NCBI RefSeq assembly: GCF_022458985.1
Contig: NC_061778.1
Span: 2,373,501 to 2,437,500 of the forward strand
DNA from: Mugil cephalus
Taxonomy: Eukaryota > Chordata > Actinopteri > Mugiliformes > Mugilidae
Direction: 5' to 3'
Length of the DNA stretch: 64,000 nucleotides
The translations under genes were made by a program, and so were the position numbers. The notes under the pieces are model-generated. The model searched no databases and was not told the origin of the DNA. It saw only the letters and a program-made list of their open reading frames with translations. Shown here piece by piece: positions 49,101 to 61,300 of the stretch (its first letter is position 1; each line of letters starts with the position of its first letter).

Positions 49101-52100
49101 CACCAGAGCAGTCGCGTCCCCGCAGCTGATTCTCCAACAATCATAACAGATGAGATCCCAGAGCGAGACTCGAGCATCGAAACCGGATCTTTGGCCGTCG
49201 GGGACAAAGACAAACAGACCCCAGTGGAGATCTGTGAGCCGGTCCTCTCCTCAACCGCAGGTAAATCATCCACGGTAGTAATAACATTCATTTACCAGAA
49301 CTTTGAAAGTCTTGTTTTCATGTTTGTTGTTATTCTAGAGTAATAATTTAGTGTGTTTTTTCCCTGTATTTGACCCAAGAAGCTCTGGAGGCGATGAAGC
49401 CGTCAGCTTCTGCAGATCCTCTCCTTCCTGAACTACTTGCAAACAGAATCCAAGAATTTGAAGAAGAGCGACAGAGAAGGGTACGTGATGATTCCCCCTC
49501 CAGTGACACAGATGTAGACATTTAAAGGATCAAACTATAGGAAGATGTAGCGCCTGGCTGCCCAATTTGGGGCGACCAATTATATTTGGCCCTTGCCCAC
49601 TGTATAATTTTTTTTTCCACCATCAGCGCTCAGAATCTGCGTTCACTTGCTGCTCTTAAATATTATTTATTGGTGCAATTCCACTCCCAACCACAGAATG
49701 CCATTGTTATACATTGTTGGTAGGGGGGCGCTGTTGAGCTCCTGCCAGCTCAAGTCCTGTGAAGATGTGAAGATACAGAGGGAGTGTTTTCAGCAGTAGC
49801 ACACAGACAAAATTCAAAAACAGTTGGAGAAAACTATTAGCTTTTTTACTAAGGCCGATTCCACCACAGAATATGTTGTATGATTAATGAGAGCATGTTT
49901 TGTCCTGTTTATTTCACCAGTAAGTTGTTTTCTCCCATGTTACTTTGTTCATTGCACTAAATGCTCAGTCATTTTTTTTAACATAAAGGTGAAGCACAAT
50001 AATCAGTGTAATTGATTTTTCAAAATTAATTTTTGATAGTGTTATTCTGCACACGCATGCTGTTTTATAGCCATATTTAACTGAATTTAACTGCAAAATT
50101 AACATTTTGGCCCTCGACCCTCCACTGGGAAGAATTTGGACGCCCCTGTTGTAGCGTCTTTCATTCTCACTCATCTTCATATTGTCTGTGATTGGTCAGA
50201 ATTTCTTTCTTTTCTTTTTTCAGAGGAAGACTCGCGTCTCTTCTGCTTTAAAACACATCGTCAGACTTTGACAACATGAGTAGAAACAAATTACTGATGA
50301 GCTTTTCTTCACTGAATCCTAGTCTAAGGTGGAGTTTGTTCGCCTTGTTCTGGAAATACCTGCAGAAAAGTTTGCAGCTCGTCCCGTTGCATCAACCTGG
50401 TCTCAAACTGAGATGCAGTTATTTTTACGCTGACACGTCGTTGTTTTTCTCCAGGAAGATGAGCTTGAGAAGGAGAAACGGCAGCAGGTGCGTTTGCTGG
50501 AGGAGTTGGAGGAGCAGAAGGTGAAACTGGAGCAGATGCTGCTCGAGGCTCAGCAGGAGCGAGAAAACCTGAAGGCTGCTGTGAACCAGGACGCACCTGG
50601 ACACGATGAGGACGTCACCTCCCTCAGGTCCGGTTCAGCCTCGGAGGTAAGTTTTAAATCCGTTCTCAGTCTTTTTTTTAATGATTTGTGTCTAGTACAG
50701 TGTTTGTTAATAACGCTGTGTTGTTTGTTGTTGTTTTTTTTGTGTGTGTGTAGCTCGTACCTCCTCCTCCTCCTCCAGGTGAAGATGATCAAACCCAAAG
50801 GATCAGACAATACCAGCAGCGACTGTTGGAACAAAACAGGTGAATTAAACTAGAAACATTTTCCATTTTCTTCGGTTATTGACCTTTAAACAACTATTCT
50901 CGTATGTTAGGATTCACCAGAGATCGGTGGAAGTGGCTCGGCAGCGTCTGGAGGAATATCAGCGAGCTCTGCGAATTCGTCACAACATGTCCAACGCCAC
51001 ATCTTTGCCGTCTGCGGTGAAGCCTCCAGGCCTCGTTCACCTTCCCCCACTCAGACCTGTGTCTCTGCATCCGCCAGCTCCTCTACATCTTCCTACACCT
51101 GCTCCTCTACATCTTCCTACGCCTCCTCCAGCGCCTTCACACATTCAAAACATCTACATTCCTGGCTCTGGTTTCAGCGTTGTCTCCAAGCTGCTACCAG
51201 ATGAATCTGTCTCTAGCAGTTCTACGAGTCAAACAGCTGGTGCCACCGCCTGGCTGAGCAGCAGCATGATGGAGAGAGTCAGACCGTCCTCCGTCACCAG
51301 AGAACCACCACCAGCACCGTACTTCATCCCACGTCACGTCCCGCTACAGCCTGATCCCATCCGAAGACTCAGCCCGAGCCTTTCAGACGTCCCACCCTTC
51401 GTCCCACGCCACACGGCGGTTAATCACGGCGCGTCCTCACAGGGCTCCAGAGAGGACGACTCGGAGAGGCAGAGACGAGAGCTGCAGGACGTCCAGAGAC
51501 GAGTGGAGTTCCAGCAGAGGCTACAAGAAGAGGACGTCCAGAGACGTGTGAAACTCCAGCAGAGGCTACAAGAAGAGGACGTCCAGAGACGAGTACAAGA
51601 GCAGAGAATACAAGAAGAGGAGAGGCAGAGACGAGAGCTGCAGGACGCCCAGAGACGAGAGCTGCAGGACGCCCAGAGACGGGAGCTGCAGGACGCCCAG
51701 AGACGAGAGCTGCAGGACGCCCAGAGACGGGAGCTGCAGGACGCCCAGAGACGAGAGCTGCAGGACGTCCAGAGACGTGTGGAACTCCAGCAGAGGCTAC
51801 AAGAAGAGGACGTCCAGAGACGAATGCAAGAGCAGAGGCTACAAGAAGAGGACGTCCAGAGACGAGAGCTGCAGGACGCCCAGAGACGTGTGGAGCTCCA
51901 GCAGAGGCTACAAGAAGAGGACGCCCAGAGACGTGTGGAGCTCCAGCAGAGGCTACAAGAAGAGGACGCCCAGAGACGTGTGGAGCTCCAGCAGAGGCTA
52001 CAAGAAGAGGACGCCCAGAGACGAGAGTTGCAGGACGCCCAGAGACGAGAGCTGCAGGACGCCCAGAGGCGAGAGCTGCAGGACGCCCAGAGACGAGAGC

Positions 52101-55100
52101 TGCAGGACGCCCAGAGACGAGAGTTGCAGGACGCCCAGAGACGAGAGCTGCAGGACGCCCAGAGGCGAGAGCTGCAGGACGCCCAGAGACGAGAGCTGCA
52201 GGACGCCCAGAGACGAGTGCAAGAGCAGAAGGAGACGGTGGAACTGGAGGAGAGACAGAGACAGGAGGTGGAGTTGGAGCAGATGAGGAGACAAAAGGAG
52301 ACGTTACAGGCTCTGATTGACACTGATGCACAAGTGAGTAAAATGACAGTTTTTTTTGTGTTGTACTAGACGACTTCTAGTTAAGATTGTTGGGAAAAAA
52401 CCCACAACTAGTCGGCTCTTCTGTCCTGACTCACCGCTTCTCGTCCACAGCCGGTAGCAGAGACGGAGGACGTGATCGTGTCGGAGGACGTCCATCAGAA
52501 TCGCCTCCGGTTACTCGCGTCCCTGCTGAGAGCGATAGAAGAGTCTAACGGAGGAACTTTATCTCACCTCCAGGACTCTCAGGACGAGGACGACGTCCCT
52601 CAACAGCCGCCGTCGAACAATGATGACGCCGGTAACTGATGCGTTGGGTTGAATTTTTACGCTGGTAAAACATTTTCCTCTTAAGTTAAACTCCTGTTAA
52701 ATGTTGTGCAGAGTCGCGTCTCTTCCCCTCTGGATTCCTCCATCATCTTCCCCGAGCAGCGAAGCCGCCGGTGGCTCGCGTCAGGTTCGGCTTCACGGAC
52801 GTGATGACGGATCAACACGAGCTCAGTGCGATTCAAGAGGTGGAGACTCCAGGCAGCACCAGCCAGATCACGGGTACGTTCGGCTCAGCGCAGGGAGGAC
52901 GTCTCCGTCCTCACTGTGAAAGAGTTTCAGCTGATTTGTTGGGTTTGTCGTCTCCAGGTCCAGAGGAAAGTGCGACGTTTCCTTCACGCGCTGCAAACGC
53001 AGAGTCAGAATCGTCTCCGTCGCCTCCGGCGAGTCTGGAGACGAGCTCGGACACATCGAACCGTCTCGTCTGGAGGGAGGGACGACTGATGGGGACAGGG
53101 ACACGTCCAGAATCCTCAGACTCTGGTGTGTGTGTGTGTGTGGGACACTTCCAGGATAACAACACAAATAACACGATGGATTAAAGATGTTCCCTCTTCC
53201 AGATTCAGTCCTGAAGATGATCTCACCTCTTTCCTCTGACTCTGGACGAGGAGCCGACGTCTCTGGTGCTGTTGTCTCCAGCTACATGTTCCCGTCTGAG
53301 GTAACAAGCCTGTGGACACGACGCCATAATTAGATTAATGATTTTCATTCCTTCTGAGGTTCACGTGACGTGGATCTGTGATGAAAATTAGCCAAACCTG
53401 AGAGCTCAGGCGACGTCTGCCTCGGCCTCTGATTATTCACGAGAAGCTTGTGTTTGTTCGTCTGAGCGAATGTGTCCGATCGTGTTTGTTTGTCTTTCTG
53501 TGTGTCTGAGTGTAATCGTGTGTGAGTGTGTGTTTGTCTCACTGAGCGATGATGTGAAGTATTTAGCTCCAGAAATGTATTTGTAATATAAAAATACATT
53601 TTCATGATGGTTTCTACACTTGAACTGAGCTCAGTGAGTCTGTTTGTGTCATGTTTGGTCATTACATGGTGCACAGAGAGAGTCTTATAATATATATATA
53701 TATATCTTTTTATGCCTCGAAGGTTTTCAGTCATCTCGGTCGTGTTAAATTACATAAAACAAGTTCTCGAAGACAAGAATCTGTTAATAACCAGAAACTC
53801 ACCTGTTTTGATCCCGTTTACGTCGTTTCCAGTTGTTTTACGTCGTCGTTTATTTTAGTTCAGGGGCCACGTTCAATTTTTCCAGTTGTTTTAGTGCAAA
53901 GAAGAACAAGGAAATTTGAAAAGTTGTCAAAAAAAAAAGACAAATTGCATGAAATAAGTGCGATTCAGGCTCATTGCTTGATTATAAAACGCTCCATCAG
54001 TCTTTTTAGAACTGAAGACTTGGTTGAAGCATTTATCTAGATGGATGATGTGTGTAATAATTAATAATTAATTAATCTCTAACACTTTTTATTTTGCATC
54101 AGTCTCCTCTCAGACGTCCTGAGTCCGACTGCATCTCCTCCACCTCCATCTCCACCGGCAGCTACATCACCACCGACCCCGAACTGAACCCGAACACAGG
54201 TGAGCGACACGAGGAGCTGGACTTGTAGCCGAATCTTCATCAGCAACGTTCATCCAGCATCTGCATCTTTTTTCTTCCCGCTCCTTCGTTTAGATAAACT
54301 CCCAGACCTCAAACATCGTGCGGTGGAGGAGAGCGGAGCAGATTTACCTGACGTCTCCTGTACGAAGGAAAACTCGGCTGTGGAGTCTGTGTTCAGTGAC
54401 GACAGCATCCAGCGCATCATAGACCGATACACCAGGGAGTTAGACGTCTCCCTCAGCAGCGCAGGAAAAACCACCGGTACACAAACGCCTCGTTCTTCCC
54501 CTGGTTTAAATGTTTTCCTGCCTGGTTAGAGCTTCTTCTCCTCGTCCTCAGACAGCGAAGGTTCGTACGTGGACGAGGTCGACTCCTCGGTTTCTCTTCA
54601 GTCTGTGGTCGGAGTCTCAGGGAGGACGACGACGGCGGAGGATGAAAACGCCACCGATCATCACTCTGCTCCTTCAGACACAACAGGAGCTCAGAGGAGA
54701 CACCTGGTCAGTGACTCCCTCTATTATATATATAAAAAAAGTTCAATTATCTGTAAGTTTGTGGGAGGAAGAAAGAAACGAATTTCCTGAGCGATGATGT
54801 GAAATAACTGTTCCTGAAATGTATTTAGTAAATTACATTTTATGATGGTTTCTACACTTGAACTGAGCTCAGGAAGTTTCGTCTATACATGTTGTTGAAT
54901 GTGTCTGATCGTGTTTGTTTGTCTTTCTGTGTGTTTGAATGTAATCGTGTGTGTGTGTGTTTGTCTCACTGAGCGATGATGTGAAATATTTAGTTCCAGA
55001 AATGTGTTTATAATCTAAAATACATTTTCATGATGGTTTCTACACTTGAACTGAGCTCAGTGAGTCTGTTTGTGTCATGTTTGATGAGTGAGTGAGAGTC

Positions 55101-58003
55101 TTATAAAATATATATATATATATATATATAGAAAGAGAGATAAGAGTCTGAAATATCTTTTTATGCCTAAAAGGTTCTCAGTCATCAACGTCATGTTATA
55201 TTACATAAAACAAGTTCTCGAAGACAAGAATCTGTTAATAACCAGAAACTCGTCGTTTATTTTAGTTCGGGGGCCACGTTCAATTTTTCCAGTTGTTTTA
55301 GTGCAAAGAAGAACAAGGAAATTTGGAAAGTTTGGAAAGTTGTCCAAAAAAAAAAGACAAATTGCCTCGAAGGTTCTCAGTCATCTAGGTTGTGTTATAT
55401 GACATAAAACAAACATCCATCTCTGCACTTTTAAAAGTCTGGTGTTGAGTTCTCGAAGGTTTTAGAGTTGGTTGCATTAGAACCTTAAACCACCCATTAT
55501 AAACAGTTCTAAACCAGCCATAAACCGTGACATATACACTTAGCATTTAGTTCCTGTTGTGTGTTTCCTGCAGGACTGGACCGACTCAGTTGAGGACTCG
55601 TTCCGGCCCCTGATTGGTCAGATGATGGACCAGTCCTCCTGTCTCGCCGCCGCCGACCGTAGGGACTCGTCCATGGAGGACCTGGTCGGTCGCCCGTCCG
55701 CTCACTCCTCCATGATCGACCCCCGTCCAGGTCGTCCGGTGTCGCTGAGCCGCCCGGATCCGAGCGGATGGGACTCGACTCTGAGCCGCATGATCGGCCG
55801 CCTCTCCCTCCAGTCCGGCTCCCACTGGCTGAGCGACTTCTACGCGGGTCAGCTGACGGGTCCCGTGGCGTCCGAGCCGTCGACCACGTGGTTGGAGGAG
55901 GAGGAGAGCGGCATGAGGCCGCTGGTCGGAGAGATGGACGAGTCTGCGGCTCATCACAGCGTCAGAAGCTCAGGTCAGAATAAAGTTTAATCATTTATGA
56001 GACGGGGCCGCGTTGTTCAGGGCTGACGTTTGTCTTCACTCGCCCGTTTGCAGCCGACAGACGTCATGTGGCGTTCGGCGTCTCTGATGACGTCACTCTC
56101 CCGTCTCCTGAAGCCTCGGCGCCGCCCGTGACTCCACAGAACCAGACCGGACCGATGCAGCTGGACCCAGACAGGACGGAAGGTGAAGTGGAGTCTCGTC
56201 CTGGAGCATTTACGTCTGTGTTCTGTTTGGGGAAATGTCCAACTTTTCCGTCCTTTTTGTTCAGATTCTTTCCATCCTCTACTGGCTGAGGTGACCCACA
56301 ACGAAACGGCCGAGCCCTCCATGATCTTTACCCTCCCTGAACACGGGGGACTGGACTCTCCTGGAGGACGCGGTGGACTGGACTCTCCTGGAGGACACGG
56401 CGTCCCCACACCTCCTGATCTCTCCCCTGAGCTGGTCCGAACAGACGAGCGCTGCAGGACGACGTCTCCGTCCTTGAACCAGTCCTTCTCCCAGCTCGTT
56501 ACGTCCCAGTGTCTCCCCCACGCGTCCGTCCTCACCGCGGATCCCACCGACGTGATTCTGTCCCATTTAAACGTCTCCGATGAGACGCCGGCTCTGGAAA
56601 AGATCTCTGGACGACATGAAGACTCGGTCAGAGATCTGGTACGAATGTTTCCTCGTTAACGCCAGAAACCGACGTCTTTTACTTTAGTAACTTTGTTTTC
56701 ACGTTTGTCGTCTGTTAGGAAGCCGGCGGTGAGAAGGGAATCATGGAGCAGTCGCAGATAACGCTGGTTAGTCTGAACACAACGTTACAGGACCAGGACA
56801 CCGTCACACAGGAGGACGAGGAGGAGGAGGAGGAGGTGAGGAAGGACGAGAGACAGACGGAGTAAATGCAGACGAGCGCTGGGACTAAACGTCTGTTCTG
56901 TCTTTTCAGGCGTCGGAGGAAACTGAAGAGAACGAAAGTCAAACACATCCAGGTACAAACACAACACGAAACAAACTGCTGCTGTTCTCACTGCGTCCTC
57001 TCTCCGTCTGAACATCGTCCTCTCTCCGTCCTCTCTCCGTCTGAGCGTCGTCCTCTCCGTCCTCTCTCCGTCTAAACGTCGTCCTCTCTCCGTCTGAACG
57101 TCGTCCTCTCTCCGTCTGAGCGTCGTCTTCTCTCCGTCTGAACGTCGTCCTCTCTCCGTCTGAGCGTCGTCCTCTCTCCGTCTGAGCGTCGTCCTCTCTC
57201 CGTCCTCTCTCCGTCCTCTCTCCGTCTGAACGTCGTCCTCTCTTTCCTCTCTCTTCTCTCCAGCGACGGCGGTCCTAGAGTTCCAGTGGAGTCCCAGCAG
57301 CCGTGTCCAGCGGGACGTCTTCCAGCAGAGACGCAGAGCTCTGCTCCAGAGATCAAACCGCCGGGTGGAGGAAATTAAAGCCAAAGGAGCCGAGACCCGA
57401 CGCGAAGCCAGAGAGACGTCGTCCAAAACCAAGTCGGCTGAGACCAGGACGAAGGGAGGACGGTCTGAGAAGAAGGTCCAGTTTCCTCCTGCAGGTATCT
57501 ACAAACATCATGTGTAGCTAAATAAAAAATGTTTTGCAGCTCCTGTAATTTAATTTGTGCTTTTTACTTGTTTCCTCTCAGTGAGCGAGTCCAGAAATGT
57601 GAAATCTGTGGACGAGGTGAAGATCTGCACCGAGGAGCAAAGGAGACGTCATGTGTCAGAGATGCACCAGAGAACTCAGAGGTATGAACGTCTCCTTTTA
57701 GTCTCTGGAAACGGGTTAAAAACATCCGTGGACGTTTGTTAAAGTAAAAAGCTGGACTGGATCTGTTCAGACTGTACGAGCGGCTGGAGGAGGTGAAGCA
57801 GCAGAAGGAGGTCAGGAGCCGACAGGAGGATTACGCAAAAAACAGACTGAAGGCCAAAGAGTTTCACAAGGTGAGTTAGTTTTAACATTTTACTTTTACT
57901 TAAGGTTTAAACTTTAGACTTTGAGTGGATTAAAAGAATAATCATCTCGATTTCTTCACAGAAAACCTTAGAGAAGCTTCGAGCCAAACAGACGCAGCGA
58001 TGA
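46171..58003 (+). CDS. cep295: Centrosomal protein 295 (centriole-to-centrosome conversion)
   Basis: I trace 29 coding exons; all join GT-AG in phase for 1919 residues (human about 2600). Exons 1-12: 46,171-46,269; 47,089-47,289; 47,492-47,616; 47,695-47,788; 48,042-48,155; 48,238-48,378; 48,506-48,689; 48,774-48,953; 49,021-49,260; 49,380-49,480; 50,455-50,646; 50,754-50,839. Exon 13 is 50,911-52,333. Then 52,451-52,631; 52,712-52,873; 52,958-53,125; 53,203-53,300; 54,103-54,199; 54,294-54,476; 54,552-54,706; 55,574-55,973; 56,054-56,182; 56,265-56,638; 56,719-56,835; 56,910-56,952; 57,264-57,494; 57,582-57,681; 57,771-57,870; 57,962-58,003. The start MKRKVSKLRLSPNEEA, the KENEPDL block and FAFEDMY match human CEP295; the C-terminal AKEFHKKTLEKLRAK belongs to its ALMS-like motif. 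CEP295 stabilises new centrioles. The protein is largely coiled coil. Poly(A) signal at 58,051. Confidence 0.92.
49481..50454 (+). other. cep295 intron 10
   Basis: A 974-bp intron. A stretch near 49,545-50,150 (gcccaatttggggcgacc to ggacgcccctgttgtagcg) has the look of an inserted interspersed repeat, but I cannot name the family. The remainder is AT-rich. Confidence 0.45.
51473..52220 (+). repeat. Coding minisatellite in cep295 exon 13
   Basis: About 750 bp of in-frame tandem repeats. A 24-bp unit encodes RELQDAQR (16 copies, some with DVQ), in runs of six and eight. A 45-bp unit encodes RVELQQRLQEEDAQR (six copies). Both are multiples of three, so copy-number change keeps the frame. The product is a highly charged, Gln- and Arg-rich coiled coil. 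Neighbouring units are almost identical in DNA, which indicates recent expansion. Confidence 0.93.
53470..54060 (+). repeat. cep295 intron 17 repeat, first copy
   Basis: Shares two blocks with intron 20 in the same order: gtgtctgatcgtgtttgttt through catgatggtttctacacttg (53,470-53,655), and aacaagttctcgaagacaag through gcaaagaagaacaaggaaat (53,757-53,945). An ATATAT tract lies between them in both introns. Confidence 0.75.
54784..55425 (+). repeat. cep295 intron 20 repeat, second copy
   Basis: Counterpart of the intron 17 repeat (54,898-55,085 and 55,200-55,350), preceded by a third partial block at 54,784-54,880 with gagcgatgatgtgaaata and gatggtttctacacttgaac. The shared order suggests duplication inside the gene. 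Confidence 0.75.
56996..57262 (+). repeat. Minisatellite filling cep295 intron 25
   Basis: Nearly the whole intron is made of variants of a unit of about 19 bp, gtcctctctccgtctgagc. It extends the pyrimidine tract in front of the acceptor of exon 26. Its antisense strand reads as long Arg- and Glu-rich frames that are not genes. Confidence 0.9.
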
Positions 58004-58285
58004 TCGACTCTGAACGTGTCCTAGTTTAAAATATGTTTTTTATTATTATCAATAAAGTTTTTAAGTTATTAGAACCTGTTTGTTTGTTTTTGTTTTTTTT
58101 GCTGTAGCAGATGAGGTTTCTAATAAAAACATGAACGTGGATATTTTCAACTCTAACTTTAATGAAACATTCATGAAGTCATTTACAGATATACAAACGT
58201 TAACATCTTTATATTAATGATCTGAGACATGATCCAGAGCTGAGAGACGACCGAGGCCACGCGTTAGATTTTTAATTTGGCAGCT

Positions 58286-58340
58286 GAAACGCTGGAGGAG
58301 GAAGGAGGAAGGAGGAAGGAGGAGGAGGAGGAGGAGGATT
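58286..58340 (+). repeat. GGA/GGAGGA purine tract between cep295 and ech1
   Basis: A GGAGGAA and GGA simple repeat lies just past the ech1 stop codon (on -) and 230 bp from the cep295 poly(A) signal. An ATTAAA on the - strand at 58,271-58,276 may be the ech1 poly(A) signal. The gap between the two convergent stop codons is about 345 bp. Confidence 0.6.
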
Positions 58341-58348
58341 ATTTCTCT

Positions 58349-61300
58349 CTAGAGTTTGGAGAAAGCGATGGTTTTGGGACTCTTCTTCTCCATGGAGGCC
58401 TGAGCCGACTTCATCACGTCCTGGGTCTGAAGCATACTCATGTTCCACGTGGCCTGGAAGACGATCGACAGGACGTTCTACAGTTTAGTTATTTATTTAT
58501 GACATTAAAATGGTATAAAACATGGTTAATTGTTGTGCAGGAGAAATGGAAGCAAAGGCTTATGAAAGAGCTCCACATGAAAAGCAACATGTAAAATAAA
58601 ATTAAACTACAAATAAGATGGAAAGAAACAGATATAAAGGAGAAAATTAATATGAATGGAAGTCGATTCTGTGCAAAGTAGGACGTTAACAGGTGATTTA
58701 AAAAGCTACAGATCTTAGTTTTTAAACGATGACATGTTGCTTTTATCGATGCAGATAAATTGTTCCATCATAAAAGTCCGACAATATGAATAAATATATA
58801 TATGAACGTCTTGTATGATGTGAATGAATGTCAGAGGAAAACTTAAATTATGGAAATCTAACGACAAATCATGAGGAAAATGTATAAACTTAAACATAAA
58901 CACGGGTTTTTCTAAAAAAAGGAGTGGAAGAATCGCTCTTTTTGGCAAAACTAAGTCTCAAAACTTTCTTCTGGATCTTGTTTCGTGGGTTTTTCATTCA
59001 GTGAAGGGACCTTTAGTAATAACGTCATCTTAATCCCGTACGAATCGTCCACCTTCGTAATCTGTGTCTGTCTTTGCTGCTGCTTTTAATTTATTTTGGA
59101 AGCACGTTAAGACGTGTTTCATTTACTGATGCATTTATGAGTTCGTCACATCAGAGTCGAGCCTTTGATCAACAATAATAATAAAAATATACTTTTAAAA
59201 TGAAAACATGATGTGATGAGTGACATTTAAACCTGCTGCCTCACATCTCATCATCATCCTTCATGATTTAGTTCTGTTTTTTTCCCTGTGAACGTGTCTT
59301 AAAGTTACACAGCAGACGTCCTGATTGTTGAGTGAAAAGAGGCTTAAACCAGCAGGAAGCTGTAAAACCCTGTGACGGATAAATAAAGACGTCGTCCTCA
59401 CTATGTAGTCCAGGCTCTCGCTGACGCTGTGGTCTCTGGAGTAGATGAGGTTGATCTTGGTGCCCTGCACGGCCACAGGACTGCGAGCGGCCATTTCTCC
59501 GGCCATGTCCAGAGCCGCACTCATCATGGCCTCTTTGTCTGGAAACACTCGACTGCAGAGAAGAACAAGGAAACGTGACTAAAAACAAACAAACCCACAC
59601 GTCTGGATGAAAAGTGTTTTAAACGTGAATGAGTTTCTGTACCTGACCAGTCCGCTGCTCTTGGCCTCGTCCGCGTACATCTTTCTGGCCGTCAGAGCCA
59701 GTTCGTTCACCAGGCTGTAAAAAAACAGCTGCATTTATTCTCAGAGCTCATCACCTGGATCCCACAACAACAACAACAACAACGACAACGACAGACACGT
59801 GGTTCATCCACATACTAAACATCAACACTAACATATAAATGGGACTATGGTAAAACACGTTCATCTTTAACTCAAACAAACCTTTCAGGAAAAATCTGTA
59901 GTTGACTTGACGTTTTTTTTACACTTTTTATTTAAGTTTTCCCACAGTTTTCCATCCGACTGTTGCACATGTTTGAAATAAAAAAAAGAAATGAATATTT
60001 GGACCTGTGCATTATTTGAATAGATTAATATTGAATGCAAAATGTGTATTTATAGAAAGCACGAGGTTGAGTTTAATATAGAACAAAGAAATTAGGGGAC
60101 TTCATGATACATTATTACAATATTCTACATAGTTCAACAGTTTTGAAAACATTTTTTTGAAAAACAAAACAAAAAACAATATTAATCCAAATGATCCATT
60201 TCCAATTTATTGCACTTGTACAGAAAAGGGAAAAGTGATGAAGGTGTGGAAGTAATTCATGATTGGTGCAAAATATTGAGGTATTACGATATTAAAATGT
60301 TAAGACATTCAAAATCAATATCGTATCGGAAGAAAAAATATCGCAATATATTGTCATATCGATATTTTTTAATCTGAAGACTCTGATTTTAGCAATAAAG
60401 TTTTATTTTCAAAGCGGTTTATCAATGATATTCTGTGTTTTATTTACTCAGAAGAGGAATTTGTTCCAGTTTAGAGAAAACATCATTTTTATTTAAATGT
60501 AGTTACTGAATAACTGGATGAATTCATGTATATGAATGAGAAAAGGCAGAATCTCAGCCCACACCCTGATTTTATCCAAGTCACCTCGTCCACGTAGAGA
60601 TTAGAAGCAGAGATAAGTACATTTATTACTTATTTATTACTTATTGAGATTTTGTTCACTGCAAACACAGCTTTATATGAGACGCTCTGCACACGAAGCT
60701 GTGAGGTTGTAATACAGTGAATGTTTTTTCTCCTGCAGTGAGAACCACCTGAGCTGTGTAACTTTTTATAAACACCATGTTGTCGTTTACCTGCGGCTGC
60801 CGATGACTTTAGGAAGCCTCTGCAGAGTCCCGACATCTGCTGCGAGGCCGATGTCCACTTCCTGTGGAGAGGATCAGAAAACCTTACGTCCTTTTTACAT
60901 TCTTATCAGCCGCCTGTTAATAAACACTGATTTAATCATTGACGTTATTCAATAAAATAAAATAAATAGGACCAACCTTGACCTGGAACCAGGCGTCCTG
61001 GGTGCACAGACGGATGTCGCAGGCTGTGATCAGATCCACGCCTGCAACAGAGAAGACGACGTCCACAATTTAGGGACAAACTTTTACTTTTTCAGGACTT
61101 TTTGTTTGATTTGCAGCTTCTTTTCTGTCTCTTGTCACTTAAGAATGATGAAGGATGAGCTATAATTCAAAGTCTGGACAAATGTTCACCCAGTTTGACA
61201 GATAAAAAATCATTAAATCAACGTATTAACGTGTTCATCTGCAAAAACAGGCTGAAAAAAAAAGTCTTAAAGATAAAAGAACAAATCTTAAAAAGACTTA

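Noticed and set aside
51420-52331. 300-codon antisense frames across the cep295 minisatellite
   Set aside because: Low-complexity shadows produced by the repeat period being a multiple of three; the + strand frame is the one spliced into cep295.
56785-57432. Arg/Glu-rich antisense frame of 215 codons
   Set aside because: It is the reverse strand of the intron 25 minisatellite and of cep295 exons.
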